DNA from: Crambe crambe
Lineage: Eukaryota > Porifera > Demospongiae > Poecilosclerida > Crambeidae
Assembly (NCBI GenBank): GCA_963924555.1
Contig: OZ004587.1
Location: 3,410,001 to 3,474,000 of the forward strand
Direction: 5' to 3'
Length of the DNA: 64,000 nt
Shown in pieces: positions 34,535 to 46,610 of the stretch (position 1 is its first letter; each line of letters opens with the position of its first letter). The position numbers and the translations under genes were made by a program. The notes beneath the pieces are model-generated. The model saw nothing but the letters and a program-made list of their open reading frames with translations. It made no database searches and was not told where the DNA came from.

Positions 34535-37500
34535 GTGGAGCTATCCCCTCTGCTAACTTTGCTAGCTCTTCCTCAGAGGTGAATTCAAAACGCAGTGCAT
34601 TTCCCATTGTCTTAGCTCTAACTCAGCTATAGCTGTGAACTTGGGGCCAAGGAGGAGCTCGTTGCTAGCAGCACATGCATAGACATCAACTTCGTCATCA
34701 GCAAGTGGTTGTAAATGAGGATGTTTAGCTGCAGATGTGGGAGGAGACTCACCAAAAGCCCCAGGACAGCCAGTCCACTCGCACATCCCTAGGAAGTACC
34801 TATCGTTTGGGCATGCAAAACTAATAGGAGACTTAGAGGTAGAAGTGGATTCTGCCATGATTTTGCTACGCCTAGGTTTCTATAGTTGCTGTACTAGGAT
34901 TCTAGCCAATGAGGTATAGTTATAGTACAGTTGCCTTGGAAATGGCCTAGCCTCGAACCCGGCCCCTCTTTTTTCCTTTTTCTTTTCTTTTTTTTTTTTT
35001 TTTGAAGAGAGCCTGGTATCCACTGTTTGGGCATTTGCTAATTTTTGAATTATATAATAATGATAATGATAAATGTGCATGTGATGACAAGTTTTGACGA
35101 GAAGTGCTAGCAATCTCATGCATGATGTCGTACTATTCCGAGAATGATTAGATCCTCTATGGGCATCAGAAGTAACAAGGGCTTCAGGGGCACAGAAGAG
35201 ACTGCTATCTGATCTAAGACTGGCAGATGTAGTGAGGTAGTACTGGCCACAGCATCGTTGGTCGATCATCAGAGCAACTAGTGAAGAGGCAACCAGTACT
35301 GCACTACACTTCACAAAGGGGAGAGTCTGGTAACTGATCTTTCTATAACCAGACCCTGCTTAACACCCCTTCTGATTTCAAGGCTCTGATTGCCTGCATC
35401 CAGCTTCACTAGACCCACCTTCATACTAGTTCTTCAGCAACCTCCACATCTTGCATTGACACCCTACTTCTCCAACAACACTGCATGCTCCACAGAATCA
35501 AACCCTTTCTGTAAATCATAGAGACACATATAAACATGACTGCCTACTTCACAATTTTCTCGAGTAGCAAAAATGGCATCTCCACATGATACAACTCTCC
35601 TGTATGCTGCCATGCTCCAGCAGTAGAAACTCAAGTAGCACTTTTTGCTACCATAGAAGTGAGAGTAATACCCCTATAGCTATTTCAGAGCTACCACCCC
35701 TCTCTTCAACACATCTGGAATGACCTCTAGCTCCGTGACAGCATTCAAATGTTCCTCAGCCATATAATCACCACATCACCACCAGCTTTCAGATTTTCTG
35801 CTAGCAGTCCATTGGGACCAGGTGCTTTCTTTTTCTTCAGCCTACAAACAGCCCTAAACACCTAATCACTGTGAGATCTGGCCTCTAACTGCCTTGTCTT
35901 CTCTACCCACTCGTTATAGTGTCATGACTTTCAATTCAGACATGACTCAACTAATACCTGAAAGTGATTAGCCAATGTTTATGCACTATCCACGATCAAT
36001 CCCACAGCATACGTAGAATATATTTATATAAATCAACATTAATTGCCCGTCATTTTTTTAGATGCATTCAATGAAGCTATTTAAAATTACCAGATTGTAC
36101 ACACACACGCATAATTTAGGATACACATAGAATTTATGAAGAGGATTTATCAATATTTAGTGATATTTTATTTAATTGTGGCCCCCAGTGCACCAATTTT
36201 TATTTTGTGCATGGAAATTTTGTCAGAGACAAATATAAAGGTACCAATAAAGGTACCAATTTTGTTTACTAGTTCGAAATTTATAGATCATAATCATATT
36301 GACAAATTTTCATTACACTTCGGATCATGGGACCCGTCCCTTTCCCTTGTATGGGACTTAGAAAATTCAAGTGTGTTTTCTAGGGGTAAATGAAACAGAT
36401 AAAGGTTGGAACCACCACTTACATGACTCTGTTTCTCAGCTTTCTATGTTGTCCAACCACTCGTTATAGTGTCCTGACTTCCACTCAGGCATGACTCAGC
36501 TAATACCTGAAAGTGATTAGCCAAGTCTCTCAGGATCTTGCACTACTTCTTCACCTACAATCAACTTTGAGCACCATGACTTCTTCCTCTGTGGAGTTCC
36601 TAAATCTATTGCAAATAGCTTCTCTCTCCTCTGCGTCTTCAGTCCTGGCACCACACCACCCTGCTCATTTCCTCATCTTCTTAATCTATTCATGAAGTGG
36701 TCCATTGTAGGACATAGCACTTTTTCACACAACACAATCTTAGCACAGAGGCCATTTATAATTCCATTTCCACCTCCTTGGCTGCATGCAAGGCAACAGA
36801 TGTGCAGCAGACTCTAGCGCACTTGCTCTATTTCACCTCAGCATCATTGCAGCTTAGCATGAATCCTCTCTGAAAACAACGTAGTTGCTCCACTTTTCTC
36901 AGCTTCTACCCAGTCAATCAAGGCATGCTGAAAGATGAGAAAAGATCATTCTGGTTGCCCTGTATGGATTCAGATGTATATACCAGAGATCCAGTTATAG
37001 GAAGGTGATCAGATCTATCATGTCATGCAACATCCATTAGAATGAAGTCATCAGTTGTTCTAGCATCACCACCACAGAAAGTATAGGCAGGACCTGGTGC
37101 CAGGACACCCTAGTGAGTTCACACCATGACGGACAGTCATCCAGATGATCACTGAAGTTTCCTAGGACCCTACAGTTGTGACTCACTCACAACTCTCTCC
37201 AGCTCCAAGAGATCCTCTCTGTAAAAGTCCATACCCAGGTCAAGGTGCAATTATACTCCAATCACTGACATCAAAGAACCATCACCATCATCCATTGTGA
37301 CTCTAATTCCATATTTGTTTGTATCAGACAGCTTTGTAGCTAAAGACAGCATATAGTATGCACATAAATTACGTGGGCATGCATTGAATAACAACTGTTG
37401 AGGAAAATAATTTTGTGAGTATTTATATACCAACATATTTATTTTCAGGGTGAATTGGCTGATTTTATAGATGCACAAGTTAAAGAATCACAAACAAAGA

Positions 37501-40168
37501 AAACCTTTGATGCTCTCAAGAATAAAGTTCTTGGTCTTGCAGTAAGTTATTTTGATACAAAGGTTACATTAAAAATTAAACTGTAGCTGGAATATTTTGT
37601 TTATGTTACATACACTGTATTTATCGCATCTACCTCAAAGTGATGTATACTCTCCCAATCTCTTGCAGGATTTGGACTCAACTGACCGTAGCTTGGTTAA
37701 AGAAGGACAAGTTTACCTAAAGAATATTAAAAAATTATATCAGTGCATCCTGTTTAATGATTTCCTTGTGTTTGCTCATGGAGATAGTAGGCAAAGCAAA
37801 GTAGAATTGCAGTTGAACCTTGAAGCAATATGGTTTGAGGATTTAGAAGACCTTGATCCACAAACTAGTAAGTTAATTCAGTATTTGTGCAGAATATTAG
37901 GGAGGTTAGGTGGATGTATGGATAGTTCAGTGTTTCTGGCAGGTTGGTTGATACCATGTCACAATATCTATGACCTTTACTCTTTATAAGGCTATACTTT
38001 ACAAATTTAGCAAAACCTAGCTTCCAAGTTTTTCCTAAAATCTATATTGTGGTATCCTCTGCATATAGGTGAAATTGTTGTTCAACATGAAATATTGTCC
38101 TATTTCAAGTGGCAAATCGTATATTTGTTTCAAAAGATTTTATTGGTTAATTTATACAAAATAGATCTTTGACAGGACATGCATGCAGAAATGGTTTATA
38201 GTTATCTTTTTTGTCATGTCAATTAGTGAGACAGGGTCAATTATAACAAATTGACATTAAATGGCAGGTAGAGCACTGCATTTGCTCTTACTAAGACCAA
38301 CAGGAAGATGGCCAGATCATCTGCTAATTGCCCCTAGTTACATGTTCATAATAGTGTAAAAGGTACCAGTAACCATAAAATTTAGTCTTTCTTACCAAGT
38401 TATAGGATCCTACCCCACTCAATTAATATAATATAATCTGCACACACCCTATAATCACAATTATTGATTCAGGTGAAGAAGATGCAATAGAAATATATAC
38501 CCCGGAGAGACCATACACAATCTATACACGAAGTAGTGCTGAGAAGAGGTTGTGGCTGAGCAAGTTACGAGACACTATCTATCATTTTCTTCTAAAAAAT
38601 GGCAAATGCGAACGAAGTAGTACATGCAATATAGGTAAGTTTTCCTTTCAGGATCCATTACTTGGGATCCTGATCATTATTTTCTGATTCTGCTGTGATT
38701 TATCCTCGATTAAAAATTACTTTGTATTATTTTTATAGCAATTCGTCATTCCAGTTTTATTTATTCGGATGGAAGAACTTATAATGGACACTTTGTTGAC
38801 TCAAGAGTAAGTAGAAACCACTCTATTGTAATCTAGCCAAGGTCTGAAGATATTCACTCAATGATTAGTAATTTAATTTATTGGGGGAATGATGCTAACC
38901 TAGACACCAGTGGGGAAAAAGATACTGCATTTCAGAAGTTATGTATGTACATGGTTCATAGTATGGATATCATGGTCAAAGTTAATCACTTCACATGATT
39001 TTTTTGAATTGCAGAATATATGAATTTCTGCTAGAATGTGATAGATAACATTTATATACAATGGGACGATCTGATATGTATATCCATGAAGCCGTATGGT
39101 AGCTTGCTACTGATCTTTGTAAATCTGGGCATGAGGCAAGGTGCTTCGCTTCGTTCACTAGCTGATTATGCTGGAAGTTATGTTTTAATGTCTTGCTAGC
39201 CTGATACTATGTATAACAAAATATGCTGTATGAGCAAATAGTAAGGTCTTTTGAACTTATAACAAGTTTTTTTATCAGTCTAACTTCGCCAGATGTAATA
39301 CTTGGGTTGGTTTGAACATTTATTTGGTGAGTAACTGTTGTGATTTTCTTTGGTTGTATTCATTAGAGACATGGGAAAGGTACTATGACTTGGCCAAACA
39401 AAACAGTGTATGTGGTAAGTAGGTTAAGTTGTAACAGACTCTTCGTACTTGGTAATTAATTCTTACTTCCTCAAGTGTAGCTAACAGAATTGGTATATAG
39501 TACTCTCTAAGTTATATATATTGTCCATTGAGAAATTATTCATTTTTAGCCCTAGAAATGACTGTGCTAGTGCTTTTTACTTTAACTCTAACTCAACATC
39601 AAATTTAAGAGCAAATCTGTTCAGGCTGGACTTTGAGTCTTATAGATCATTACACCAGTAAGGCCTTTCATTACTCTCAGTGACATGAAGTTCATGAACA
39701 AAACTAACTTGGCGTATACTGCTTCATCTGTCAGTGGTAAAGTGTAGCCATTGTAGGCTAGCTATAACTTCTGTTTGTAAAACTACATGCGTATGAATGT
39801 CTCTAAATAAAGTTCAAAGTTTGAGACAATATGGGTGTGGACTATGGTGAGTAACTTATTTTATGTGAACTAGTAGGCGTAATTAATGGGGTGTGGACCT
39901 GGAGACAGGGATTTCTAGAAAATAGCCATAACGATCGAACCTTAGTTTTTCAGTAGCTTGCCTATCATCTCCATCTTAACATGAGTTTTGTCAATTTAGT
40001 AATTCTGATTTGCTACAAGGTTTGATCCCTGTGTGTTAAGATGGTGCATGATTTTTTTTTTATTTTTTTTTTTGGCTTCACAACATGATATTGATTGATG
40101 AGTGTAAGATGAATAAGATACTGTAATAAAAGTCATGTTGACAGTCTGGATCCACTTAAGGAGCAGCT

Positions 40169-40226
<58 letters not shown>

Positions 40227-43200
40227 CAAAAAAAGCAAAAAAAAAAACAACAACAACAAAAAAAAGAACAATCTATGTATATTTTAAGTGACGTTGGGAG
40301 CATGGACATTTGAGATGATAGGTGCATGGGTTCTCAAGAGTAAAGTTTGCAATGAAAGTTTCCCACAAGAATTTCGTAACCATGAGTTTCAATGCTTCTA
40401 TCGACTTCTCTAAGTCTAATACAGGAAGAGCATTCCATAGTCTTACCACACGATTGAAAAAGTAGTGTCGTCCAGCTGATGTCCTTTTGTAGTTGTAGAC
40501 CAGCTTGTGCTTAGCAGATGATCGAGTGTTAGAATTATTGAAGGAGACAAAGTCAAATATTGAGAAATTATCTGGAGGGTCCTTTAGGCACTTTATTAGG
40601 AATAAGATATCTTGTAATTCCAGCTACATAGACACAGGTAAAAGATCTAATGAGATAAGTCTTGCTCTGTAGTCAACCTGGTAATCACCAAGTATGAATT
40701 TTGTGGCGCGTCGTTGTACTCTTTCCAGATTCTTCACATCTCTTACCAACTGTGGTCGCCATAACTGAGAAGCGTAACAAAGATGTGACCTTACCAGGGA
40801 CAAGTACAGCCTTTTCTTCAATATTGTGTTGGATGAACGAGGGATATTTCTTCTTAGGACATGGAGCATGCGATAAGCTTTTGCACATTTCGCATCAATA
40901 TGTGCTGTCCATGTCAGGGAGGAGGTCACAGTTATACCAAGGTCTCTGAAAGATGATAAACGCTCGACTACAGAACTGTTCACATGTCCTGGCTTACTTT
41001 TCTTCAAAGAGAAATTCACCTGCGCACACTTGAGGGCATTTAGTCTCAGGTTCCCACTATGTTGAGGTCATCTTGTAGAAGGACAGAATCAAGACTTGAT
41101 GTCAAGGTCTTCAGAATTTTTCCATCATCAGCAAAAAAGAATGCTGAAGTATGGTTTATATATGATGAAATGTCATTGATATAAACAAGAAATAATAGTG
41201 CACTACCTTGAGGAACTCCAGACTGAACATGTAGGATAGGGGAGGAGGAGCCATTGTATAGAGTGAAGTGAAGCCTACCATCCAAGTAAGCTCTAAACCA
41301 TTTCCAAAGATTGCCAGTAATGCCCATCCTCCATAGTTTGAACAATAGTTCTTGATGTGGGACTGAGTCAAATGCTTTTCTAAGGTCTAGATATAACACA
41401 TTCATGGACAATCCCTTCTCAAAGCCTTCCACCACTTTGTGGTAGCAGGTCAATAACTGCTGGGTGCTACATCTCTTTGACAAAAAGCCAAATTGAATAG
41501 TGGATAGGTGGGGCCGTAGGAAATCTATAACTTTGTCATAGACAATAGACTCCATGACCTTCGACAAGATACATAGGAGAGAAATAGGTCTGTAGTTTGT
41601 AATATGAGATGGATCCCCTGATTTAGGTATGGCAGTAATTTTGTGCACTTTCCACTCAGCTGGGAAGCAGCACGAGTCTAGACATTTGTTGAATAAAGTA
41701 GCCACAGGTTAAAGTGAAGTGGCACAGGCCCTAAGTATCTTTGGGCTGATGTTGTCACATCCCATAGCTTTATCAGGATTTAGGCTTCACGTCTTTTTTT
41801 ATCTCAGACATCTTAGCAGTTCTCCAGAGAGCAGAAAGTGGCGATTTCTAATTAGAGCACACCTTACTTCCTCCAACTGAGACCAGTCAGCCTCCAGGAT
41901 CTGGGTTTTCAAGAACCAAGCTACTTCAATAGTGAAGAAGCCATCCTGTATCCCCCAGAGGTCAACTAGTCTAAACTCAGTCAACTGAAAAATATTGAAA
42001 TTCTTGTTTTCACCAACTGCTTCGCTCACCGATGATGGATGCTGGATGAAGTTTTAGAAGCTAATATTCAATTATCACTTCAGCATTATGGGGCATCCTT
42101 GCTAGCACACAAAGTTTAGAAGCTAATATTGTCTATGGAGCATATTATATAGACTGCTAGCACACTCTCTGTTATCCATAGTCAACTATCTCGACCAACA
42201 CACACCGCTATAATCATAATTTTTTTCTTTTTTTTTTTTCCTACATAACCTTTGGTCTTTGTTTTCTATCAGGATGCAGTGTAGTTATAATTGTAGTTAT
42301 CTACCCTGAAATGACTGGGCTGGTACCTTTTACCTTTAATTCGCCTTTTTTATGCTGTTTTTTTCCAATCAGCTAGCATTGACCTTCTATAAGGCAAACA
42401 TTTTTGCAATGCAAAAACCTTATGTTGCTGTCAGTGACATTATGCCCCTTCAGCAGTCGTCCTTTGTCTATAATGCATCTAGCTGACATGAGAATAGATA
42501 CTATAAATTATTTTCTTGGTAACTGGATGTGTAGTTCAGACTGCTCCTCCCCAATATCCATATTTGCTCAAAATGTATATGCAGTATTAGGATATTTCAT
42601 CAAATATTGTAATCTGATCCATGCTGCATATTAATGGAGTAGGGATGTATGATTACTCCATTTCACTAAATTGTTCGAAGTGTTATGCATTTGATTCATA
42701 GTTCAAGATAATATGGTTGCTGTGTATAATATAGAATGTGAGTAGATTTTTGTTGAAGTACTAGATTTTGATAAAATGTGGACCTGGAGGCTGGAAATTG
42801 GTACAGTGCACTATAGCCGCATATAGCGGCCCAGTTTCGGTGTAATTACTATCAACCTTTGACATGTTAAGATGGCATATTCACTCGATGCTTATGTATT
42901 AAGTCTAGGGAGCATGCAAAATATAGAATGCTAGCACTTGCATTATTATTATTGTGCTTGTCAGTACGTATATATACTCACTACATCGTCACTGGTGAAA
43001 ATTGAGAAAGAAACAATTCAAGTTGGGGGTTGAACTGGAGTCTCACGTTTAGCAAGCCAGGCAATAGTCCTTTTTAAGGACATTCGCTGCACCAAGGCAA
43101 GGTGCCAGAAACTGCACAGGAAAAGCCTCACTGAATGAAGAACAGCGAAGCATAGGCTTAGGTAGCCCAATAACATTCAATTTCATATGCAGAATATAAT

Positions 43201-45191
43201 TGTCACAGATCTTCTGTGGGCTGATATTTCATTATTATTATTATTATAAAAGGGTGACTGGATCGATGATGAACGTTGTGGTGAAGGGGAACTGACCTAT
43301 AACACTGGTGAGGTGTACCGAGGAAAATGGTCTGATGATAAGCAAAGTAATTCAAGTTTATACTGAAAGGAATACAGAATTAGAATGCTTCTATTATAGA
43401 TGGATATGGGGAGTTACAATTTGCTTCCAATGATGTATATCGAGGTCACTGGAAGGATGGTGTTAGGCATGGATCTGTGAGTTTCAATTGACTTGTGTAC
43501 TAAAAAATATGAATCTGCACTTCTAGCACCATATGTATGTACGGTACCTTGATATTACACATTTTCCTTCACCTTCTACCACATATCTTAATTCCCCATT
43601 AAATGGCCACCCCTTACGATTATGTTTTCAATTGGTTTTCTACCTGGTGCTACATCAAATATTTGTTTATTTATTAGGGGAAGATATTCTATGCAAACGG
43701 TGACAGATTTGAGGGACATTTTCAGAATGGTCAGATTGAAGGAAAAGGAAAATTAACATGTATGAATGGTGTCATGTATGAAGGAGATTGGAAACATTCA
43801 CAGGTTAAGAATGGGAGAGTTAAATTTTGCCTATTATTTGGATATATTGAAGTGCCTCAACGATGTCTAAATATTCTCCGAAAGAGTTTACTCCTATGCT
43901 GTGCCTTATGCATGTGCTGAGGGTTACTTTTTATGATTTTTTTAATGGTCTACAGCGGCATGGTAAAGGAAAATTGAGGACAGCAACCAAAAATTTGTAC
44001 GAGGGTGAATTTCAATACAACCACATACATGGCTACGGAACTATGACTTATGAGAACAAAGATGTGTATGTGGGACGCTGGAAGAATGGATTGGTTTGTT
44101 TTAAGATAAGGGTATTAATTATTCATTTATGTATACCTAAACTATAATTATAGAGAATTGGAACAGGAAGATTTGAATCAAAACTGGAAGGAACATATGA
44201 GGGATCATGGGAAGATGATCTTCGTCATGGGGCTGGTAGACTAGAATATCCAAATGGAGATGTATATGAAGGTGGTTGGGACCATAACAAGGTAAAGGAT
44301 TGATATCTTGCTGGTTGTGTAATTTTTCTTTCCTTTGTCTCTATAGAAACATTTACGTGGGAAAATGACTTTTTCAACTGGAATGGTGTATGAAGGTGAT
44401 TTTGTTAATGGTGTTATTCAAGGTGAAGGAGAGATGAGATACAGCTCAAACTGTAAATATCAAGGCAGTTGGATCAATGGCCTAGTTAGTTTATTATACA
44501 TGGATGCATAGCAGTGCATACCTACACATATTGATTTTACCTATAGCGACATGGATCTGGTGCAATGGTTTATTCTGATACCTCAAGTTATAATGGAGAT
44601 TGGTATTTTGGAATTCGACATGGCCAAGGAGAGTATGTGATGAATGATGGTTCAGTGTATAGAGGACAGTGGAGTAATGACAAATTCAATGGGAAAGGCA
44701 CCCTTTCTATTCCTTATATCAACTATACATATAATGGTACGTACTCCTAATTGTATATGCATTTATCTGATAATGGTTAATGTATAGGTGATTGGATAAA
44801 CGGTAAGAGAGAAGGGAGGGGTGAGGAAACATCACAGTATGGACAATACAAAGGTTGTTGGAAAGGTGATCTTAAGCATGGTTATGGAGAAGAGCGTTCT
44901 CTGGTTGGAACTATATTTGAAGGAACGTGGGAAAGAGGGAGAAAGAATGGCAGAGGGGTTCGGAAAATGATATTTGGAGCTATTGATGAGCAGGTATGAG
45001 CTAAAATAATAGTTTTGGGTCAGTGATTTGCCTCAGTAGCTGCCTATTTAGTTGCTTGTACCCTTTATGGTATAGCTGTTATAAAATTATTCATATAAAT
45101 TTTTCAGACATGGAAGAGTGGTCAATTAATCTCTGATTCTCATAAAATGACTGCAGTTGAACTTCCACATATTCCTCGTAATGATTTGTGA
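27265..45191 (+). CDS. RhoGEF (DH)-PH protein with 17 C-terminal MORN repeats
   Basis: 26 exons, all in frame, 1,290 residues: 27265-27539, 27748-28344, 29058-29215, 29328-29465, 30112-30362, 31891-31971, 32061-32228, 32293-32360, 32759-32855, 32916-33026, 33227-33325, 33381-33449, 37449-37541, 37669-37867, 38473-38634, 38739-38806, 39367-39414, 43253-43346, 43400-43476, 43678-43803, 43956-44093, 44154-44291, 44347-44484, 44547-44736, 44788-44993, 45108-45191. Residues 1-500 are disordered, with RPPPPKF, RPPPFRPPP and TPPLPPKKK (SH3-ligand type) and an acidic stretch. The DH domain (about 533-720) shows HELYTTEYTYVRGLEVL, FNKGFLALL, LPAYLITPVQRIPRYILLLK, HTPEDHPD. A PH-like region (about 740-850) has LYQCILFNDFLVFAH. 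MORN repeats (YxGxWxxGxxHGxG) fill about 860-1265. Alsin shares DH-PH-MORN but also has RCC1 and VPS9, absent here. It should be a Rho-family GTPase activator tethered to membrane by MORNs (inference). Confidence 0.88.
34475..34531. repeat. (GT)n microsatellite, about 28 units
   Basis: Uninterrupted TG dinucleotide run inside the 4-kb intron between exons 12 and 13 of the RhoGEF-MORN gene. Confidence 0.9.
34562..34858 (-). CDS. Unassigned antisense ORF within RhoGEF-MORN intron 12
   Basis: 98 codons from MAESTSTSKSPISFACPN, with CEWTGCPGAF and an acidic LADDEVDVYA segment. Composition is plausible for coding DNA, but no family is recognised and there is no clear promoter or splice context. 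It may be a transposon fragment, since the same intron holds LINE sequence. Confidence 0.25.
   Translation of the reverse strand: MAESTSTSKSPISFACPNDRYFLGMCEWTGCPGAFGESPPTSAAKHPHLQPLADDEVDVYACAASNELLLGPKFTAIAELELRQWEMHCVLNSPLRKS
35340..37250 (-). mobile_element. Degenerate LINE (endonuclease-RT) remnant, antisense in intron 12
   Basis: Reverse-strand translation in shifting frames gives an endonuclease end motif (RSDHLPITGSLVYTSESI, near 36985-37025) and then an RT block (GDAIFATRE, VYMCLYDLQKGFDSVEHAVLLEK, near 35440-35580, split here by many stops), in the order expected of an EN-RT non-LTR element. Stops and frameshifts are frequent, so it is dead. An approximately 70-bp segment is duplicated at 35908-35978 and 36459-36528. 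Confidence 0.6.
40171..40222. repeat. (AAT)n microsatellite at the LINE 3' end
   Basis: About 17 AAT units followed by an A-rich run. It sits exactly where the minus-strand LINE terminates, so it is probably that element's simple-repeat tail. Confidence 0.85.
40223..41790 (-). pseudogene. LINE reverse transcriptase remnant, antisense in RhoGEF-MORN intron 17
   Basis: Reverse-strand frames encode a non-LTR RT: MGCDNISPKIL, then KITAIPKSGDPSHITNYRPI, VLYLDLRKAFDSVPHQELL, VQSGVPQGS and the catalytic FFADDGK (41046-41705), followed by a thumb/C-terminal part with SLVRSHLCYASQLWRP (40624-41019) and RHYFFNRVVRLWNALPVLD (about 40430-40490). It is interrupted by an in-frame stop near 41708, a frameshift near 41040 and a stop near 40621. 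Jockey/CR1-like by motif order. No intact endonuclease is present, so it is 5'-truncated and dead. Confidence 0.85.
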
Positions 45192-46236
45192 TTATATGGA
45201 TTATCACCATTTTTTTATCTTTTGTTTGTGTTGCTTCATTGCTTTGTGTATACACTTAAAGTTGTAAAGGAGTCACAAGTATAATACTCATTTTCATGAT
45301 ATGGGCACTCTTGTCTACCGCTTCATTGTTTTTTGTGCACGTCAAGAAGCATTAATGGTTAGTTAGAGAGGTTCTGGGAGCTAAATTTGAGAAGCAATAT
45401 CTTCCACCTGATCCCCAGTTACAATTATTCATGGGCCAGTATAGTCGTCAGCTCTTTAAGCTGGAACTGGCTACCAGCTCTCTAGACACTTCGTTCTTGT
45501 TTTACTAGAATAAACTACAAGTTAGGTACCTAATATTAAGTAACACTGGAGTGCTTGTAATTTCAACCTCAGCTAAATTCTTGTTCTATATACGTGTTCA
45601 GCCTGAACTGGTGAAATTTTTTAATAGCTATTTCTCTTGCATGTGCCATGCTTACTCTTTCCAAATCCATTACGCATATCTTGAGAGCAGAAATTAATTC
45701 ACGAAATAATTTGTCTACATTTTTTCCTGTTATTAATTCTCCCCAATCACTAGGGTACTGGTAGCCATGATCTATACGACTAAATTTTAATGAAACCCCT
45801 AAGTGAATGCATCATCAGCTATGTCATCAAGCCATTATCGATTCATGTCTTCAGAAGAAGAAAAATAATGCTATCACATGCAAGTGGATACATCACAATG
45901 CAATTGAAGAAAATGAAAAAAGAACATACCAACAAAGCCAGACGGTTATTAGAATGCCTCACTAACATGTCAGTTGAGGGTGATGGAATAACTGTACTAA
46001 AATTTGGATGATTACTATAAACCGAATTATTTTGCAAGTTGGTTAAGGCAGTGCAAAATCACTCTTTGCAACTTGGCATTCAAGCACGAGTGCTTCTAAA
46101 TCATCAATGCACTGAAGATTGATATCTCTTTGTGCTACACAGATGTGACAGTTGATTTCCCTTTGACAGTTACATAACAGCCTTCCTAATTATAAAATAA
46201 CATGTCATTGCATATTCATTAGGGGAATGGTCTATG

Positions 46237-46274
<38 letters not shown>

Positions 46275-46511
46275 CATGAATATGCAATTGTCCATAGTTA
46301 TGCAGCCTTTTTGGTAATGAAATATTGATACATTCAATTTATTGGGAAAATTGAATGAATCAATGGGAAGGTGGGATGTACGTATACACTCCATGTATAA
46401 TTAGAGTATAGATAAGACATTATAGTACAGGAAGAGAAGGTGGAGGAAGAGTAGAAGGTAGGGAAGAGTATAATTATAGCTAGCTAGCTACAATAATACC
46501 ATTCATAGGCT
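45192..46511. other. 3' flank of RhoGEF-MORN gene and intergenic DNA
   Basis: AATAAA at 45509-45514 is a candidate polyadenylation signal 318 bp after the stop. A (CT)n tract of about 30 bp lies at 46240-46269. Two 60-75-codon frames near 45.8-46.4 kb show no recognisable motifs. Confidence 0.45.
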
Positions 46512-46610
46512 TGATGTAGGGATGATAATAAGTCAACCATTTTCTTTCCACAATTTCTTCCCTTGTTTCTTTTTTTTTTTACACTGTTTTTTTTTTGTCA
46601 TCCCTACATC
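46512..46610. repeat. Small inverted repeat with GATGTAGGGATGA ends
   Basis: GATGTAGGGATGA near 46513 is mirrored by TCATCCCTACATC near 46598-46610 around a T-rich interior. The GTAGGGAT core also appears in the foldback elements at 12945 and 54063. Confidence 0.55.

Noticed and set aside
34940..34975. CCTCGAACCCGGCCCC as a tRNA/SINE B-box in reverse
   Set aside because: No A-box at suitable distance and no folding into arms; too short to support.
40133..40271. Leu- or Tyr-rich reverse ORFs
   Set aside because: They are translations of the (AAT)n microsatellite and A-rich tail.
43015..43075. Possible tRNA-like sequence (GGGTTGAACTGG)
   Set aside because: No acceptor stem or D-arm could be paired, and the B-box match is poor.
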